From: Bacteroidales bacterium UBA1181
GTDB taxonomy: Bacteria; Bacteroidota; Bacteroidia; Bacteroidales; Paludibacteraceae
Reading direction: 5' to 3'
DNA length: 64,000 nt
Assembly: GCA_002310215.1 (NCBI GenBank)
Contig: DBYR01000042.1
Span: forward strand, 1 to 64,000
The notes below the pieces were generated by a model. The model was not told the origin of the DNA. It ran no database searches and worked only from the letters and a program-made list of their open reading frames with translations. Positions 1 through 7,641 of the stretch are shown here, piece by piece (position 1 is the stretch's first letter; every line of letters starts with the position of its first letter). The position numbers were made by a program, and so were the translations under genes.

Positions 1-812
1 GCTTTCTTGGCATATTTGTAGATTTGCTCCTCTGTCATGCCAAAGTGCTGTACGGCTTCTTTCATCGTGTAGAACTCTTCCTTCGGTGGTTCATTGATAC
101 CCTTGGCTGCATCTACATGCTGCTTGCTGTAGTAAACCGACGTCTTAATCTTCTTTTTCGGGATGTTGAACTTTGACACAAAGCAATAGACAGCAGAAGT
201 GGTCATATTAAACTTCTCCATCATGTCCTGAACAGAATACCATTCAACGATGCTGTTGTTCTCAATGTGTTTGGCAAAATGCTTTTCGACGTGCTGCTTA
301 CTCCAGTATGTCTTACCATGGTGAAGAACCTTTGGAATCTTCTTCTCCTTGGCAAGTTTGAATACCCATGCCTCTGATACACCAAACTTCTCCTGGATCT
401 CTTTTGTGGTGTAGAACTCGGTGATGGGTTTGCGCTCGGGCTTTACCTTTTTCGTGTAAAGATGCCCTTCAAACATAATTTCTATGTCAGCCTTACGAAC
501 AAAAGTCATTCTGCTGCTAAATTTGAAAGCCTGAAGTACCCCATTATATATGAGGTTATACACACTTCGTTTAGTGATGCCAAACAAAACAGACGCGTCT
601 TGAAGAGATAGGAATTCCTTGTTTCCTACCTCTTCAATTGGTTTTTGCAGGACTCTTGCTTCTGCCTCTGTGATTTGTCTTTGTCGCCTCCGTTGTTTGT
701 AGGCGAGCTCATTGCACCGCTTACTACAGTAGCGAGTGCTGACCTTCTGTGCGTAAAACTCCTTACCACAGAATTCGCATGTCCTAAGGACTCTGAACTT
801 ACTTGTTGACAT
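1..812 (-). CDS. Zinc-finger / tandem helix-turn-helix (excisionase-like) DNA-binding protein, partial
   Basis: The gene starts at the ATG at 812 and runs off the left edge after about 270 residues. Residues 12-33 hold a compact zinc site (Cys12, Cys15, Cys29, Cys33, in the context RYCSKRC). Four successive HTH_17/MerR-like units of about 50 residues follow, near 67-114, 133-179, 190-237 and 247 onward. Each opens with an aromatic residue and a short helix, then a G(I/V/M)-type turn, and the complete ones end in a beta-hairpin wing. Single units of this kind are typical of excisionases and of MerR-like proteins next to tyrosine integrases; four in tandem is unusual. The gene lies just beyond the 3' end of mnmE, separated by a terminator and a repeat-rich stretch. 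I infer a recombination-directionality factor or regulator of an integrated element whose integrase would lie outside the window. Function is not proven. Confidence 0.75.
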   Translation of the reverse strand, partial: MSTSKFRVLRTCEFCGKEFYAQKVSTRYCSKRCNELAYKQRRRQRQITEAEARVLQKPIEEVGNKEFLSLQDASVLFGITKRSVYNLIYNGVLQAFKFSSRMTFVRKADIEIMFEGHLYTKKVKPERKPITEFYTTKEIQEKFGVSEAWVFKLAKEKKIPKVLHHGKTYWSKQHVEKHFAKHIENNSIVEWYSVQDMMEKFNMTTSAVYCFVSKFNIPKKKIKTSVYYSKQHVDAAKGINEPPKEEFYTMKEAVQHFGMTEEQIYKYAKK

Positions 813-870
813 TTTTACTCATTTTTTTGTTAATAATATGTGGATTACAATGGACAATGACAACGGACTT

Positions 871-910
871 TTTCGTGTATCATCGTGAACCATCGTGCAC
901 CATCGTGAAA
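871..910. repeat. Four TCGTG cores phased at exactly 10 bp
   Basis: Three near-identical 10-bp units, CATCGTG followed by AAC, CAC or AAA, run head to tail from 881 to 910. A degenerate fourth unit (TTTCGTGTAT) precedes them. The TCGTG core therefore falls at 873, 883, 893 and 903, one helical turn apart and on one face of the DNA. The array lies about 60-100 bp upstream of the start codon of the four-HTH protein, which is its most obvious candidate binder. Confidence 0.8.
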
Positions 911-965
911 TTCTTCTACTATCTCGCTAACCTCCGCCGCTATTATAATGGCTTTTTCTGAGGAG

Positions 966-1018
966 GCGGTACAGGAGCGGTACAAAAAGTCGAGCAAAAA
1001 CGATTTATAACGGACTTT
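966..1018. repeat. Short direct repeats in the mnmE / HTH intergenic region
   Basis: GCGGTACA occurs at 966-973 and again at 977-984, an 11-bp period. AACGGACTTT occurs at 862-871 and 1009-1018. Together with the phased array at 871-910, this makes the 295-bp gap between mnmE and the HTH gene unusually rich in short direct repeats. That is the kind of layout seen around arm-type sites of tyrosine recombinases. No long inverted repeat or transposase was seen. Confidence 0.55.
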
Positions 1019-1033
1019 ACTAAAAAAGCACGC

Positions 1034-1064
1034 AAAAAGAAAAGGCGCTCATAATGAACGCCTT
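1034..1064 (-). terminator. Rho-independent terminator of mnmE
   Basis: An 11-bp stem with one mismatch (1042-1052 with 1054-1064, arms AAGGCG / CGCCTT at the base) is followed on the minus strand by a T-rich tail. It sits 44 bp past the mnmE stop codon and separates mnmE transcription from the HTH gene. Confidence 0.75.
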
Positions 1065-1107
1065 ACGTGATATTTTGTAATTGATTGTAATCGATGCTAA
1101 TCGGGAT

Positions 1108-2520
1108 TTACTTTCCCACGCAGAATTTCGCAAATATATTCCCCAAAACCTCGTCGTTGGTGATTTCTCCTCCCGTGATTTCGGCGAGGAAGAAGAGGCA
1201 GTCGCGGATGTCGCGGCTGAGGAGGTCGCCTGAGAGGTTCTTCTGCAAACCCTCACGGACTCGGTCGATGGCGCTGAGGGCGTTGCGAAGGGCTTCGTAG
1301 TGGCGGAGGTTTGTCACGACCACGCCTTCCGTCTCCGCTTCGTGGATGCCGGATCGCTGGGTCAGCTCGTCCAGCACGGCTTGCTTGTTGAGGTTGTTCT
1401 TGGCGGAGATGCGTATGCTGGATAGCCCGTGGGATGCCACGAGTTGCTGTAGATCCGTTTGCTGCGCCTCGCTCGATAGGTCTACCTTGTTCAGCAACGC
1501 CACCGCCTCTTTCCCTTCCCAGTGCGGAGCGTTTTGGCGCAGGAAGTCGCTGTTGCGCTCGAGCGTCTCTGTCGTGTCGAGCACCACCAGGACGATTCTT
1601 GCCTCGTCCATCTTCTTGAAGGTGCGCTCGATGCCCATCGCCTCCACCTTGTCGGAGGTCTTGCGGATGCCCGCCGTGTCGATGAAGCGGAAGAGCGTTC
1701 CGTTGATCTGCATGGTGTCCTCGATGATGTCCCTTGTGGTGCCGTGCACGTCGCTCACGATGGCGCGGTCCTCGTTCAGCAACCAGTTGAGCAGGGTGGA
1801 CTTGCCTACGTTCGTCTCACCGATGATGGCCACCGGTATGCCGTTCTTGATGGCGTTGCCGTATTGGAATGTGTCCGCCAGGGAGCCGATCCTCGTGTGG
1901 ATCTCCTCCACCAACTGTGTCAGGTGGCTTCTGTCCGCGAACTCCACGTCCTCTTCGCTGAAGTCCAGCTCCAGCTCGATGAGGGAGACGAATTGCAGCA
2001 ATTTGTCGCGCAGAGCTCCCAACTCTTTCGAGAAGCCGCCACGCATCTGCTTGATCGCCAGGCGATGGGCGGCGGATGAGTTGGAGGCGATGACGTCCGC
2101 CACGGCTTCCGCTTGCGAGAGGTCCATCTTACCGTTCAGGAAGGCCCGTTGCGTGAATTCCCCTGGTTGCGCCATGCGGCAACCCTTCTCCAAAAGCAAC
2201 TGTATGATGCGTTGTTGGATGAACGTGGAGCCGTGGCAGGCTATCTCCACCGAGTTCTCTCCCGTGAAGGAGTGCGGGGCGATGTAGAGGGTCGTTACCA
2301 CCTCGTCGATGATCTCCCCCTCGTCGTTCCGTATGGTGCCGAAATGGGCGGTGTGGCTTGGGGCGTCGGCCAGTCGCTTGTCTCTCTTCACGGAGACGAA
2401 AAGCTTGTCCGCGATGCGGATCGCGTCATTGCCCGAAAGGCGTATGATGGCGATGGCTCCCATGCCGGGGGCGGTTGAGATGGCACATATCGTGTCGGCT
2501 GTCGTATTGAATCTTTCCAT
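1108..2520 (-). CDS. mnmE: tRNA modification GTPase MnmE
   Basis: MnmE with MnmG installs the 5-(carboxymethyl)aminomethyl group on U34 of tRNAs ending in A/G. The 470-residue product has the family's normal length and order. The N-terminal folate-binding domain opens with DTICAISTAPG. An alpha-helical region with an inserted G domain follows: G1 GETNVGKS at 234-241, G2 TTRD at 261-264, G3 DTAG at 281-284 and an NKVD G4. The C-terminal FCVGK carries the conserved catalytic Cys467. It is transcribed alone from a TAnnTTTG promoter at 2639-2646. The 3' end of mnmE (thdF/trmE) is a known integration target for some genomic islands in Enterobacteria (SGI1). That makes the excisionase-like gene just downstream noteworthy. 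Identification is secure. Confidence 0.97.
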   Translation of the reverse strand: MERFNTTADTICAISTAPGMGAIAIIRLSGNDAIRIADKLFVSVKRDKRLADAPSHTAHFGTIRNDEGEIIDEVVTTLYIAPHSFTGENSVEIACHGSTFIQQRIIQLLLEKGCRMAQPGEFTQRAFLNGKMDLSQAEAVADVIASNSSAAHRLAIKQMRGGFSKELGALRDKLLQFVSLIELELDFSEEDVEFADRSHLTQLVEEIHTRIGSLADTFQYGNAIKNGIPVAIIGETNVGKSTLLNWLLNEDRAIVSDVHGTTRDIIEDTMQINGTLFRFIDTAGIRKTSDKVEAMGIERTFKKMDEARIVLVVLDTTETLERNSDFLRQNAPHWEGKEAVALLNKVDLSSEAQQTDLQQLVASHGLSSIRISAKNNLNKQAVLDELTQRSGIHEAETEGVVVTNLRHYEALRNALSAIDRVREGLQKNLSGDLLSRDIRDCLFFLAEITGGEITNDEVLGNIFAKFCVGK

Positions 2521-2638
2521 AATCTAAAAAACCAATCCGTCGTTAACCTTGATTTTAGGATTTTTTGCCCTTCCTGAGGTTTAATGGATTGTTTTATTTG
2601 CTATCTTTGAGAAACATGCTGTTAATGACGTATTGTCG

Positions 2639-2646
2639 CAAAGTTA
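2639..2646 (-). promoter_or_regulatory. Bacteroidetes -7 element (TAACTTTG) for mnmE
   Basis: TAACTTTG on the minus strand fits TAnnTTTG and lies about 120 bp upstream of the mnmE start. No clear -33 TTTG was found at the usual spacing. The rest of the 317-bp gap at 2521-2837 holds the divergent promoter at 2759-2791 and otherwise AT-rich sequence without features I can name. Confidence 0.5.
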
Positions 2647-2758
2647 GTATTTTTTCTTGGGAGGAAATGAATGTTCGAATGACATTTGGACCTTGATAGA
2701 AAAAATCAATTGGTGGATGTTTTTTTAAAAAGTTTTTAACAAAAAAAATCCTCTCTTA

Positions 2759-2791
2759 TTTGTTGCAAGTCATTAATATTTTGTACTTTTG
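2759..2791 (+). promoter_or_regulatory. Bacteroidetes promoter, TTTG-N21-TACTTTTG
   Basis: TTTG at 2759-2762 and TACTTTTG at 2784-2791 match the -33 and -7 elements. Transcription should begin near 2798, giving a leader of about 40 nt before the winged-helix gene at 2838. Confidence 0.7.
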
Positions 2792-2837
2792 TGGAGATGT
2801 GAATAAATTCTAACATATTTTAAACATTTTATTAACC

Positions 2838-3038
2838 ATGCTACAGAACGTAATTGGAGAAAATTCCGGTAAGGTTTGGCGTTTGCTAAATGAAAAGGGT
2901 GAATTGACCTTTAACCAAATTAAGAAAGATCTGAAACTGAAAAACGAAGAGATTTATCTCGCTTTGGGATGGTTGTTCCGCGAGGACGTCATCTATTCTA
3001 GCGAAAAGGATGAAACTCTCTACTTCGGTTGTCGTTAA
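2838..3038 (+). CDS. Small winged-helix protein (DUF2582-like)
   Basis: This 66-residue protein is a complete small winged-helix fold: helix (ENSGKVWRLLNEKGEL), recognition helices (FNQIKKDLKL and EEIYLALGWLFRED) and a terminal hairpin (VIYSSEKDETLYFG). Short stand-alone proteins of this pattern are common in Bacteroidetes and are annotated as winged-helix DUF2582 proteins, presumed DNA-binding. It stands alone between its own promoter and a bidirectional terminator, so it is not tied to a pathway by context. Target and function are unknown. Confidence 0.85.
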   Translation: MLQNVIGENSGKVWRLLNEKGELTFNQIKKDLKLKNEEIYLALGWLFREDVIYSSEKDETLYFGCR

Positions 3039-3100
3039 TCTTACCTTTTAGATCTTATTGTATTATGTGATGCCCTTCGGGGTATGTGTGAAAAAATTAG

Positions 3101-3135
3101 AGGAAGGTGGCCGTGAAAAGCTCCCTTCCTTTTTT
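3101..3135. terminator. Bidirectional terminator
   Basis: Arms AGGAAGG (3101-3107) and CCTTCCT (3124-3130) flank a loop of 16 bases. A T-run follows on the plus strand, and an A-run precedes the stem so that the minus strand also ends in Ts. It serves the winged-helix gene and the convergent ABC ATPase gene; the last bases overlap the ATPase stop codon. Confidence 0.65.
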
Positions 3136-4594
3136 ATGCCTTGGCGTGATGGTTTGCTTTGAGCTCCATGATGTGGTTGATGCATGGTGGCGTCTCCTCT
3201 TTGAGGTGGGTGACGTAGATGAGCGTCTTCCCCGTTTGTTCGCAAAACCGTTCGATGATATCGAGAGCGTGCCGTTTGTTCTGCTCGTCGAGTCCGTGTA
3301 GGGGTTCGTCGAGGATCAGCAGGTCCGGGTTCTTCACCATGGTGCGGGCGAGGAGCGTCAGGCGTTGTTCTCCACCGGATAGTTTCGCGTAGTATCGGTC
3401 TTTGAGGTGCTCTATGCCGAAAATTTCCATCCATTCATGTGCGATCTCATACTCCTTTTCTGAGCATTGGCGGAAGAGCCCGATGGTGTCGAACAACCCG
3501 GAAGCCACGATTTTACTGCATGTTTGTTCTCCCTGGAAGTAGAGGTGCATCTCGGAGGATATGTACCCGATGTGGCGTTTGATGTCCCAAATGCTTTCCC
3601 CTGTGCCTCTTTTACGGTCGAACAGGGTGATGTCCAGTGAGTAGGCGTGAGGATTGTCCGCCGCAAGCAGGCTCAGAAGTGTGGACTTGCCGGAACCGTT
3701 GGGGCCTGATAACGCCCATTTTTCTCCCTTCCTGATGGTCCAGTTGAGTCCGTCGAAAATCTTTCGATCCGCATAGCCTAAATGAATGTCTTTCATCTTC
3801 AGCACGTATTCGTATGAGGCGTCCGTTGTGAGTAGGGGTGCAGGCAGTCCTTTTGAGATTGCAGGCGCGGTGGCGGGGAAAGTCTCTTTCAACTTCTGTA
3901 GGCTCTCTTTTGTGAGGGCGCCCCAAGCACTGTATTGGAAGTGCTCAGCCTTGAGTATATGGGTGGTGGCTTGCGGTATTTCGTTCGGGGATGGAACGAT
4001 GAAGATCATGGGTTGTTGCTGGGCCAGTAGCATGAGGAATTCGTCCAACTCCTTTCTGTTCTGTACATCCAATCCCGAGAATGGGTTGTCGAATATGATT
4101 AGCTCCGGTTTCTTCGCGAGGAAAAGGGCGATCAGCACCTTGCGTAGCTCGCCGGAGGAGAGCATGATGAGTCGCTTCTCCATGAGCGGTTGGATCTTCA
4201 GTCTGTCGCAGAGTCGTTCGGTGTATTTGGGGTCTTCTCCCTCTCGGAGTAGCAGTTCCCGTATGGTGGGTGTTTCTTCGTTCTCAGTGGCGTGGAACCG
4301 TTGCTGGTAGTACATGTTTCTGTAGTCGGCGAGGCTATAGGTCGATTCGAAACACACTTTTCGGATACGGTCGGTAGGGTACCTGTCTCCGCGGATTCCG
4401 TATTGGATGGTGCCTGAGCGGATGGCGTGTTTGCCTGCGATGAAGTCGGCCAAGAGCGTCTTCCCTGAGCCGTTCGGTCCGATGATGCACCATTGCTCGC
4501 CCCGGTGGACGCTCCATTCGATGGGTGGTATGGGGTCCATCCCGTAGATGCGGGGTGTGGCTTGTCGGAGGGAAAAAAGTATCTCTTTTTCCAT
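3134..4594 (-). CDS. Duplicated ATP-binding cassette ATPase, ModF-like
   Basis: The 486-residue protein has two full ABC ATPase domains and no membrane segments. The first has Walker A GPNGSGKT, signature LSSGELRK and Walker B LIIFDNPFSGLD. The second has GPNGSGKST, LSGGEQR and LLILDEPLHGLD. Note Asn rather than Glu after the Walker B Asp in domain 1 (FDN), which should weaken hydrolysis there; domain 2 has the normal DEP. The arrangement resembles ModF (PhrA), a soluble double ATPase linked to molybdenum genes in E. coli. No molybdate genes are nearby, so substrate and even a transport role are uncertain. It is the last gene of an operon with smpB, 6 bp downstream of it. Confidence 0.85.
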   Translation of the reverse strand: MEKEILFSLRQATPRIYGMDPIPPIEWSVHRGEQWCIIGPNGSGKTLLADFIAGKHAIRSGTIQYGIRGDRYPTDRIRKVCFESTYSLADYRNMYYQQRFHATENEETPTIRELLLREGEDPKYTERLCDRLKIQPLMEKRLIMLSSGELRKVLIALFLAKKPELIIFDNPFSGLDVQNRKELDEFLMLLAQQQPMIFIVPSPNEIPQATTHILKAEHFQYSAWGALTKESLQKLKETFPATAPAISKGLPAPLLTTDASYEYVLKMKDIHLGYADRKIFDGLNWTIRKGEKWALSGPNGSGKSTLLSLLAADNPHAYSLDITLFDRKRGTGESIWDIKRHIGYISSEMHLYFQGEQTCSKIVASGLFDTIGLFRQCSEKEYEIAHEWMEIFGIEHLKDRYYAKLSGGEQRLTLLARTMVKNPDLLILDEPLHGLDEQNKRHALDIIERFCEQTGKTLIYVTHLKEETPPCINHIMELKANHHAKA

Positions 4595-4600
4595 CTTCGC

Positions 4601-5059
4601 CTATCGTTTCATGGCCCTGTCCATCTGCCGTCTGTCGTCCTTCTCCTTGAGGGATTCCCTTTTGTCGTACTCTTTCTTACCCTTCGCCACGGCGATCTCC
4701 AGCTTGGCGAGACCCTTCTCGTTGAGGAAGAGCTTGGTCGGCACGATGGTGAAACCGGTCTCCTTCGTCTGCCTGCGCAGTTTGGCCAACTCCCTTTTGT
4801 TTAACAATAGCTTGCGGTCCCTGCGTGGCAGGTGGTTGTTGTAGGTTCCGTAGAAGTATTCGGATATGTTCATGCCCTTCACCCAAAGCTCCCCGTCGTT
4901 GAAGTAGCAGAAGGTGTCCACTAAGCTCGCTTTGCCTAGGCGGATGGACTTGATCTCCGTGCCCACGAGCACGATTCCCGCCTGGTATTTGTCTATCAGT
5001 TCGTAGTCGAAGGTAGCCCTTTTGTTTTTTATGACGATATCGTTTTTAAGTTTTTCCAT
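4601..5059 (-). CDS. smpB: SsrA-binding protein SmpB
   Basis: SmpB delivers tmRNA to stalled ribosomes for trans-translation. The 152-residue product has the usual length, the OB-fold core (NKRATFDYELIDKYQAGIVLVGTEIKS, shown here only as the region near residues 12-38) and the basic C-terminal tail (KKEYDKRESLKEKDDRRQ), which becomes helical in the ribosomal mRNA channel. It is the middle gene of a three-gene run: a Yip1-like membrane protein 12 bp upstream and the double ABC ATPase 6 bp downstream. The tmRNA gene itself was not found in this window. Confidence 0.97.
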   Translation of the reverse strand: MEKLKNDIVIKNKRATFDYELIDKYQAGIVLVGTEIKSIRLGKASLVDTFCYFNDGELWVKGMNISEYFYGTYNNHLPRRDRKLLLNKRELAKLRRQTKETGFTIVPTKLFLNEKGLAKLEIAVAKGKKEYDKRESLKEKDDRRQMDRAMKR

Positions 5060-5071
5060 AAAGTAGAGTCA

Positions 5072-5659
5072 TTAATTTTTCATGATGAACTTCATCAGAT
5101 TCTCCATCGCCACCGGTGTGATGCAGATGATGAAGGCGGAGTAGAAGGAGAACTTGGTATATTTCTCTTTCTCTAAAGCGGGGAACATATACGGGATGCC
5201 GAACCAGATGATGTACAGTAGGTAGAAGAGCGCCACGTATAGGAAGGTGAAGAGAGAGAAGAGTGTTGCTAATATCTTGATGACGATATAGAAGGATAGG
5301 GTATGCGTGGTGAGTGTCGCGCAGGCCGTGTAGCTAGGGCGGTCATGGAACAACTTCGTGGTGAGCTTGCTGCTTAGGATCAGCACGGCGAGGTGGAACC
5401 CTATGAATATGGCGGAGATGCAGGTCACCAGTTCCTTCGAACAGACTTTCAGGATATGTTCCCACGTGAGTGTGTCGGAGGCGTCTTTCGTGAATCCGAT
5501 GATGTTGCTGATCAGCGTGGCGATGATGACCATCTCCATGAGCGGAAGGATATAGGTGTTGCGCAAATCGCTGATCGAGGTCTCCTCTCCTGCGATTCGG
5601 TTCCATTCCCTTTGCGGGAAACGGACCAAGCGGTATAGCCGTTGAAATACTTGTTTCAT
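5072..5659 (-). CDS. Yip1-family integral membrane protein
   Basis: The protein has 195 residues. After an amphipathic basic N-terminus (about 30 residues, FPQREWNRIAGEE), five hydrophobic segments follow, consistent with the Yip1/DUF1282-like family that is frequent in Bacteroidetes. No catalytic motif is visible and the function of bacterial members is not established. It starts the smpB operon. A TAAATTCG sequence at 5682-5689 (minus strand) could be a variant -7 element (TAnnTTCG), but that is weak. Confidence 0.7.
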   Translation of the reverse strand: MKQVFQRLYRLVRFPQREWNRIAGEETSISDLRNTYILPLMEMVIIATLISNIIGFTKDASDTLTWEHILKVCSKELVTCISAIFIGFHLAVLILSSKLTTKLFHDRPSYTACATLTTHTLSFYIVIKILATLFSLFTFLYVALFYLLYIIWFGIPYMFPALEKEKYTKFSFYSAFIICITPVAMENLMKFIMKN

Positions 5660-5764
5660 ATTCTATCTTCCTTCCTTACCGCGAATTTAACTATTTTCCT
5701 GCACTATTTCTTCCCTGTCTGTCAAAAATGGAGGCCTCTTCTTCTCATTTTACGCTTTAATGCT

Positions 5765-5772
5765 TACTTTTG
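5765..5772 (+). promoter_or_regulatory. -7 element TACTTTTG upstream of the DUF4380 gene
   Basis: TACTTTTG matches TAnnTTTG. A start near 5779 would lie downstream of the ATG at 5770, which argues that the longer in-frame start at 5770 is not used and that translation begins at 5839. Confidence 0.55.
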
Positions 5773-5838
5773 TGTGGTTTTCGGGCGGAAGAGTATCCGT
5801 TGCGAGCCTTCTCTTTTCACGTTTTTTATTTTGGCTTT

Positions 5839-6732
5839 ATGGCTTTGATTCATATACAAAATGCGGGCATTGAGGCATCTGTCCTCTTGGATGTCGGTGG
5901 ACGTATCGTCTCTTTTCATCGTGTGGGTAAACCGAATGTGTTGGAGTCTGATCCTTCGTTGTGGGAGGAGTCCGAACGGCTTCATCCTGCGCCTGACATG
6001 TTGGATTTCAGGGCGTACAATGGCCACGAGGTGTGGGTGGGTCCGCAGAGCCAGTGGTGGCGGCAACAGGACCTCAATCCAGAGAAGTACGATTCGGACC
6101 TCTTCTGGCCACCTGATCCCTACATTAGTTTCGGCGCATACGAGGTGGTGGAGCAGTCCGCGCACTCCGTCACGATCGTGGGCGAGCCTTCTCCCCTCAG
6201 TGGGGTGCGGATGACGAAGCGGGTGACGATAGAGGCGGATGGTTCCCTCTTCTTCGAGGTCACTGCGCAGAATATTCGCCAAACACCTGTTTCGTGGGAT
6301 CTATGGCTGATCACGAGGGTCAACGGCCATAACCCTAATTTCGTACCTGTGGCTTCCGAGAAGGATGTTTTCTTGGGCGAGCCTTCCCATCCGTATCAGG
6401 GGCGGCCGACCTATAAGGTGGAGAACGGTTTCTTCTCCTTCACGCCTTTGGTCAACGATGGACGGTTCGAGGAGTGCACCGGAAAGGCTTACATCAAGGC
6501 CTCCAAGCCTATGATCATCACGCATTGTGGTGATGAATGTCTGACGCTGGAGTTCGAGCATCATGACCCTGCCTCGATACATCCTGAGCAGGCTGAGATC
6601 GAGCTCTATAACTTTGTGCACAAGGAAGCGGCTAAGTCGTTGCTGGAGTTGGAGTACCACTCTCCGTATGTGACGCTTCAGCCGGGCGAGCGCATGAGCA
6701 CGTGGTCGCGGTGGCGGCTTTCGGTTATGTGA
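5839..6732 (+). CDS. DUF4380-like protein, possible carbohydrate-binding mutarotase fold
   Basis: The chosen start at 5839 (MALIHIQNAG) gives 297 residues. The in-frame ATG at 5770 overlaps the -7 promoter element. The protein is rich in beta-strands with conserved aromatic and acidic clusters (NGHEVWVGPQSQWW, WPPDPYI, HCGDECLTLEFEHHD). This pattern resembles DUF4380 and aldose-1-epimerase-like beta-sandwich proteins of Bacteroidetes. There is no signal peptide, so it is probably cytoplasmic. No neighbours suggest a substrate, and the enzymatic role is inferred at best. Confidence 0.65.
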   Translation: MALIHIQNAGIEASVLLDVGGRIVSFHRVGKPNVLESDPSLWEESERLHPAPDMLDFRAYNGHEVWVGPQSQWWRQQDLNPEKYDSDLFWPPDPYISFGAYEVVEQSAHSVTIVGEPSPLSGVRMTKRVTIEADGSLFFEVTAQNIRQTPVSWDLWLITRVNGHNPNFVPVASEKDVFLGEPSHPYQGRPTYKVENGFFSFTPLVNDGRFEECTGKAYIKASKPMIITHCGDECLTLEFEHHDPASIHPEQAEIELYNFVHKEAAKSLLELEYHSPYVTLQPGERMSTWSRWRLSVM

Positions 6733-6751
6733 GCAACGGGGCGTGGGGAAT

Positions 6752-6792
6752 AATTTACTATTTAGCTATTTACAATTTACTATTTGGTGATT
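6752..6792. repeat. AT-rich TTTACTATTTA-type intergenic repeat
   Basis: The motifs TTTACTATTT and TTTACAATTTACTATTT are repeated here between two converging genes. Nearly the same words recur at 11181-11230. I see no coding potential. They belong to the low-complexity AT repeats often found at gene ends in Bacteroidetes. Confidence 0.6.
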
Positions 6793-6821
6793 TGCAGTTT
6801 TAAGAAGTGAGATTTGGGTAT

Positions 6822-6856
6822 AAAAAAAGCGTCCGATAATATGTCGGGCGCTTTTG
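6822..6856 (-). terminator. Terminator of the rlmD operon (bidirectional)
   Basis: Stem 6828-6836 with 6844-6852 (AGCGTCCGA / TCGGGCGCT, one G-T wobble) has seven As before it and four Ts after it. It ends the minus-strand operon whose last gene stops at 6877, and can also stop the convergent DUF4380 transcript. Confidence 0.8.
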
Positions 6857-6876
6857 CTTTATAGGGAGAGCAACAA

Positions 6877-7638
6877 TTATTTTGATTGCTCTTCTGTCGC
6901 TAATTCAGGGTCGATCAAGATACGGCCGCAATATTCGCACACGATGATTTTCTTCCTGATGCGGATATCCAATTGTCTTTGAGGCGGGATCTTATTGAAG
7001 CATCCACCGCAAGCGTCACGCTCAACAGGAACGACAGCCAATCCGTTTCTTGCGTTCTTTCTGATTCTCTTGAAGGCGGTAAGCAATCTCTCTTCGATCT
7101 TGCTCTCGATCTCCTTCGCCTTGTCGCGGAGGTTCTCCTCTTCTTGTTTCGTCTCAGAGATCACCTCGTCCAATTCTTTCTTCTTCAATACGAGGTCCTC
7201 GTTTCTTTCCACGATGAGGTTCTTGGCTTTCTCCAACTCCTCTTTGCGGATAGCGGACAAGTTGATAGCCTCGTTGATTCTCTTCTCGCTCAACTCGATT
7301 TCAAGGGTTTGGAACTCTATCTCTTTGGCGAGGTTTTCGTATTCGCGGTTGTTGCGGACATTGTCCTGTTGCTCTTTGTACTTGGTGATAAGGGACTTTG
7401 AAACTTCAATGTCGCTTTTTCTGCCGGTGATGGAAGCGTTGATTTGGCGAATCTCTTCGCTCAGGTTGGCGACGCGGGTGTTCAAACCGGCGATTTCGTC
7501 TTCCAAGTCTTGTACTTCCAACGGAAGATCACCTCTCAATGTCTTGATTTTGTCAATACCTGAACTAACCAATTGGAGGTCATAGAGGGCCTTTAGTTTC
7601 TCCTCTACTGTAATCTCTTTCGAATCTTTCTCTGACAT
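6877..7638 (-). CDS. Coiled-coil protein with C-terminal C4 zinc ribbon
   Basis: The protein has 253 residues. About residues 30-190 form a long heptad-rich helical hairpin. A C4 zinc ribbon follows near 212-243, with CxxC pairs in CGGCFNKI and CEYCGRIL. This is the architecture of the CT398/zf-RING_7 family, which is widespread in bacteria and mostly uncharacterised, with a proposed role linked to nucleic acid or flagellar export in some phyla. The gene is 3 bp downstream of the Nif3-like gene and ends the rlmD operon. The pairing of this zinc-ribbon protein with Nif3 is frequent across bacteria, which supports the call. Function is unknown. Confidence 0.85.
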   Translation of the reverse strand: MSEKDSKEITVEEKLKALYDLQLVSSGIDKIKTLRGDLPLEVQDLEDEIAGLNTRVANLSEEIRQINASITGRKSDIEVSKSLITKYKEQQDNVRNNREYENLAKEIEFQTLEIELSEKRINEAINLSAIRKEELEKAKNLIVERNEDLVLKKKELDEVISETKQEEENLRDKAKEIESKIEERLLTAFKRIRKNARNGLAVVPVERDACGGCFNKIPPQRQLDIRIRKKIIVCEYCGRILIDPELATEEQSK

Positions 7639-7641
7639 ACT

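Noticed and set aside
1346..2287. 313-codon plus-strand frame inside mnmE
   Set aside because: Fully antisense to MnmE, which has every expected motif.
2602..2609. Plus-strand TATCTTTG as another promoter
   Set aside because: No -33 element at the right spacing and no plus-strand gene for more than 200 bp; the promoter at 2759-2791 fits better.
5770..5838. Longer N-terminus for the DUF4380-like protein
   Set aside because: The upstream ATG overlaps the -7 promoter element, and the extra residues do not resemble the family.
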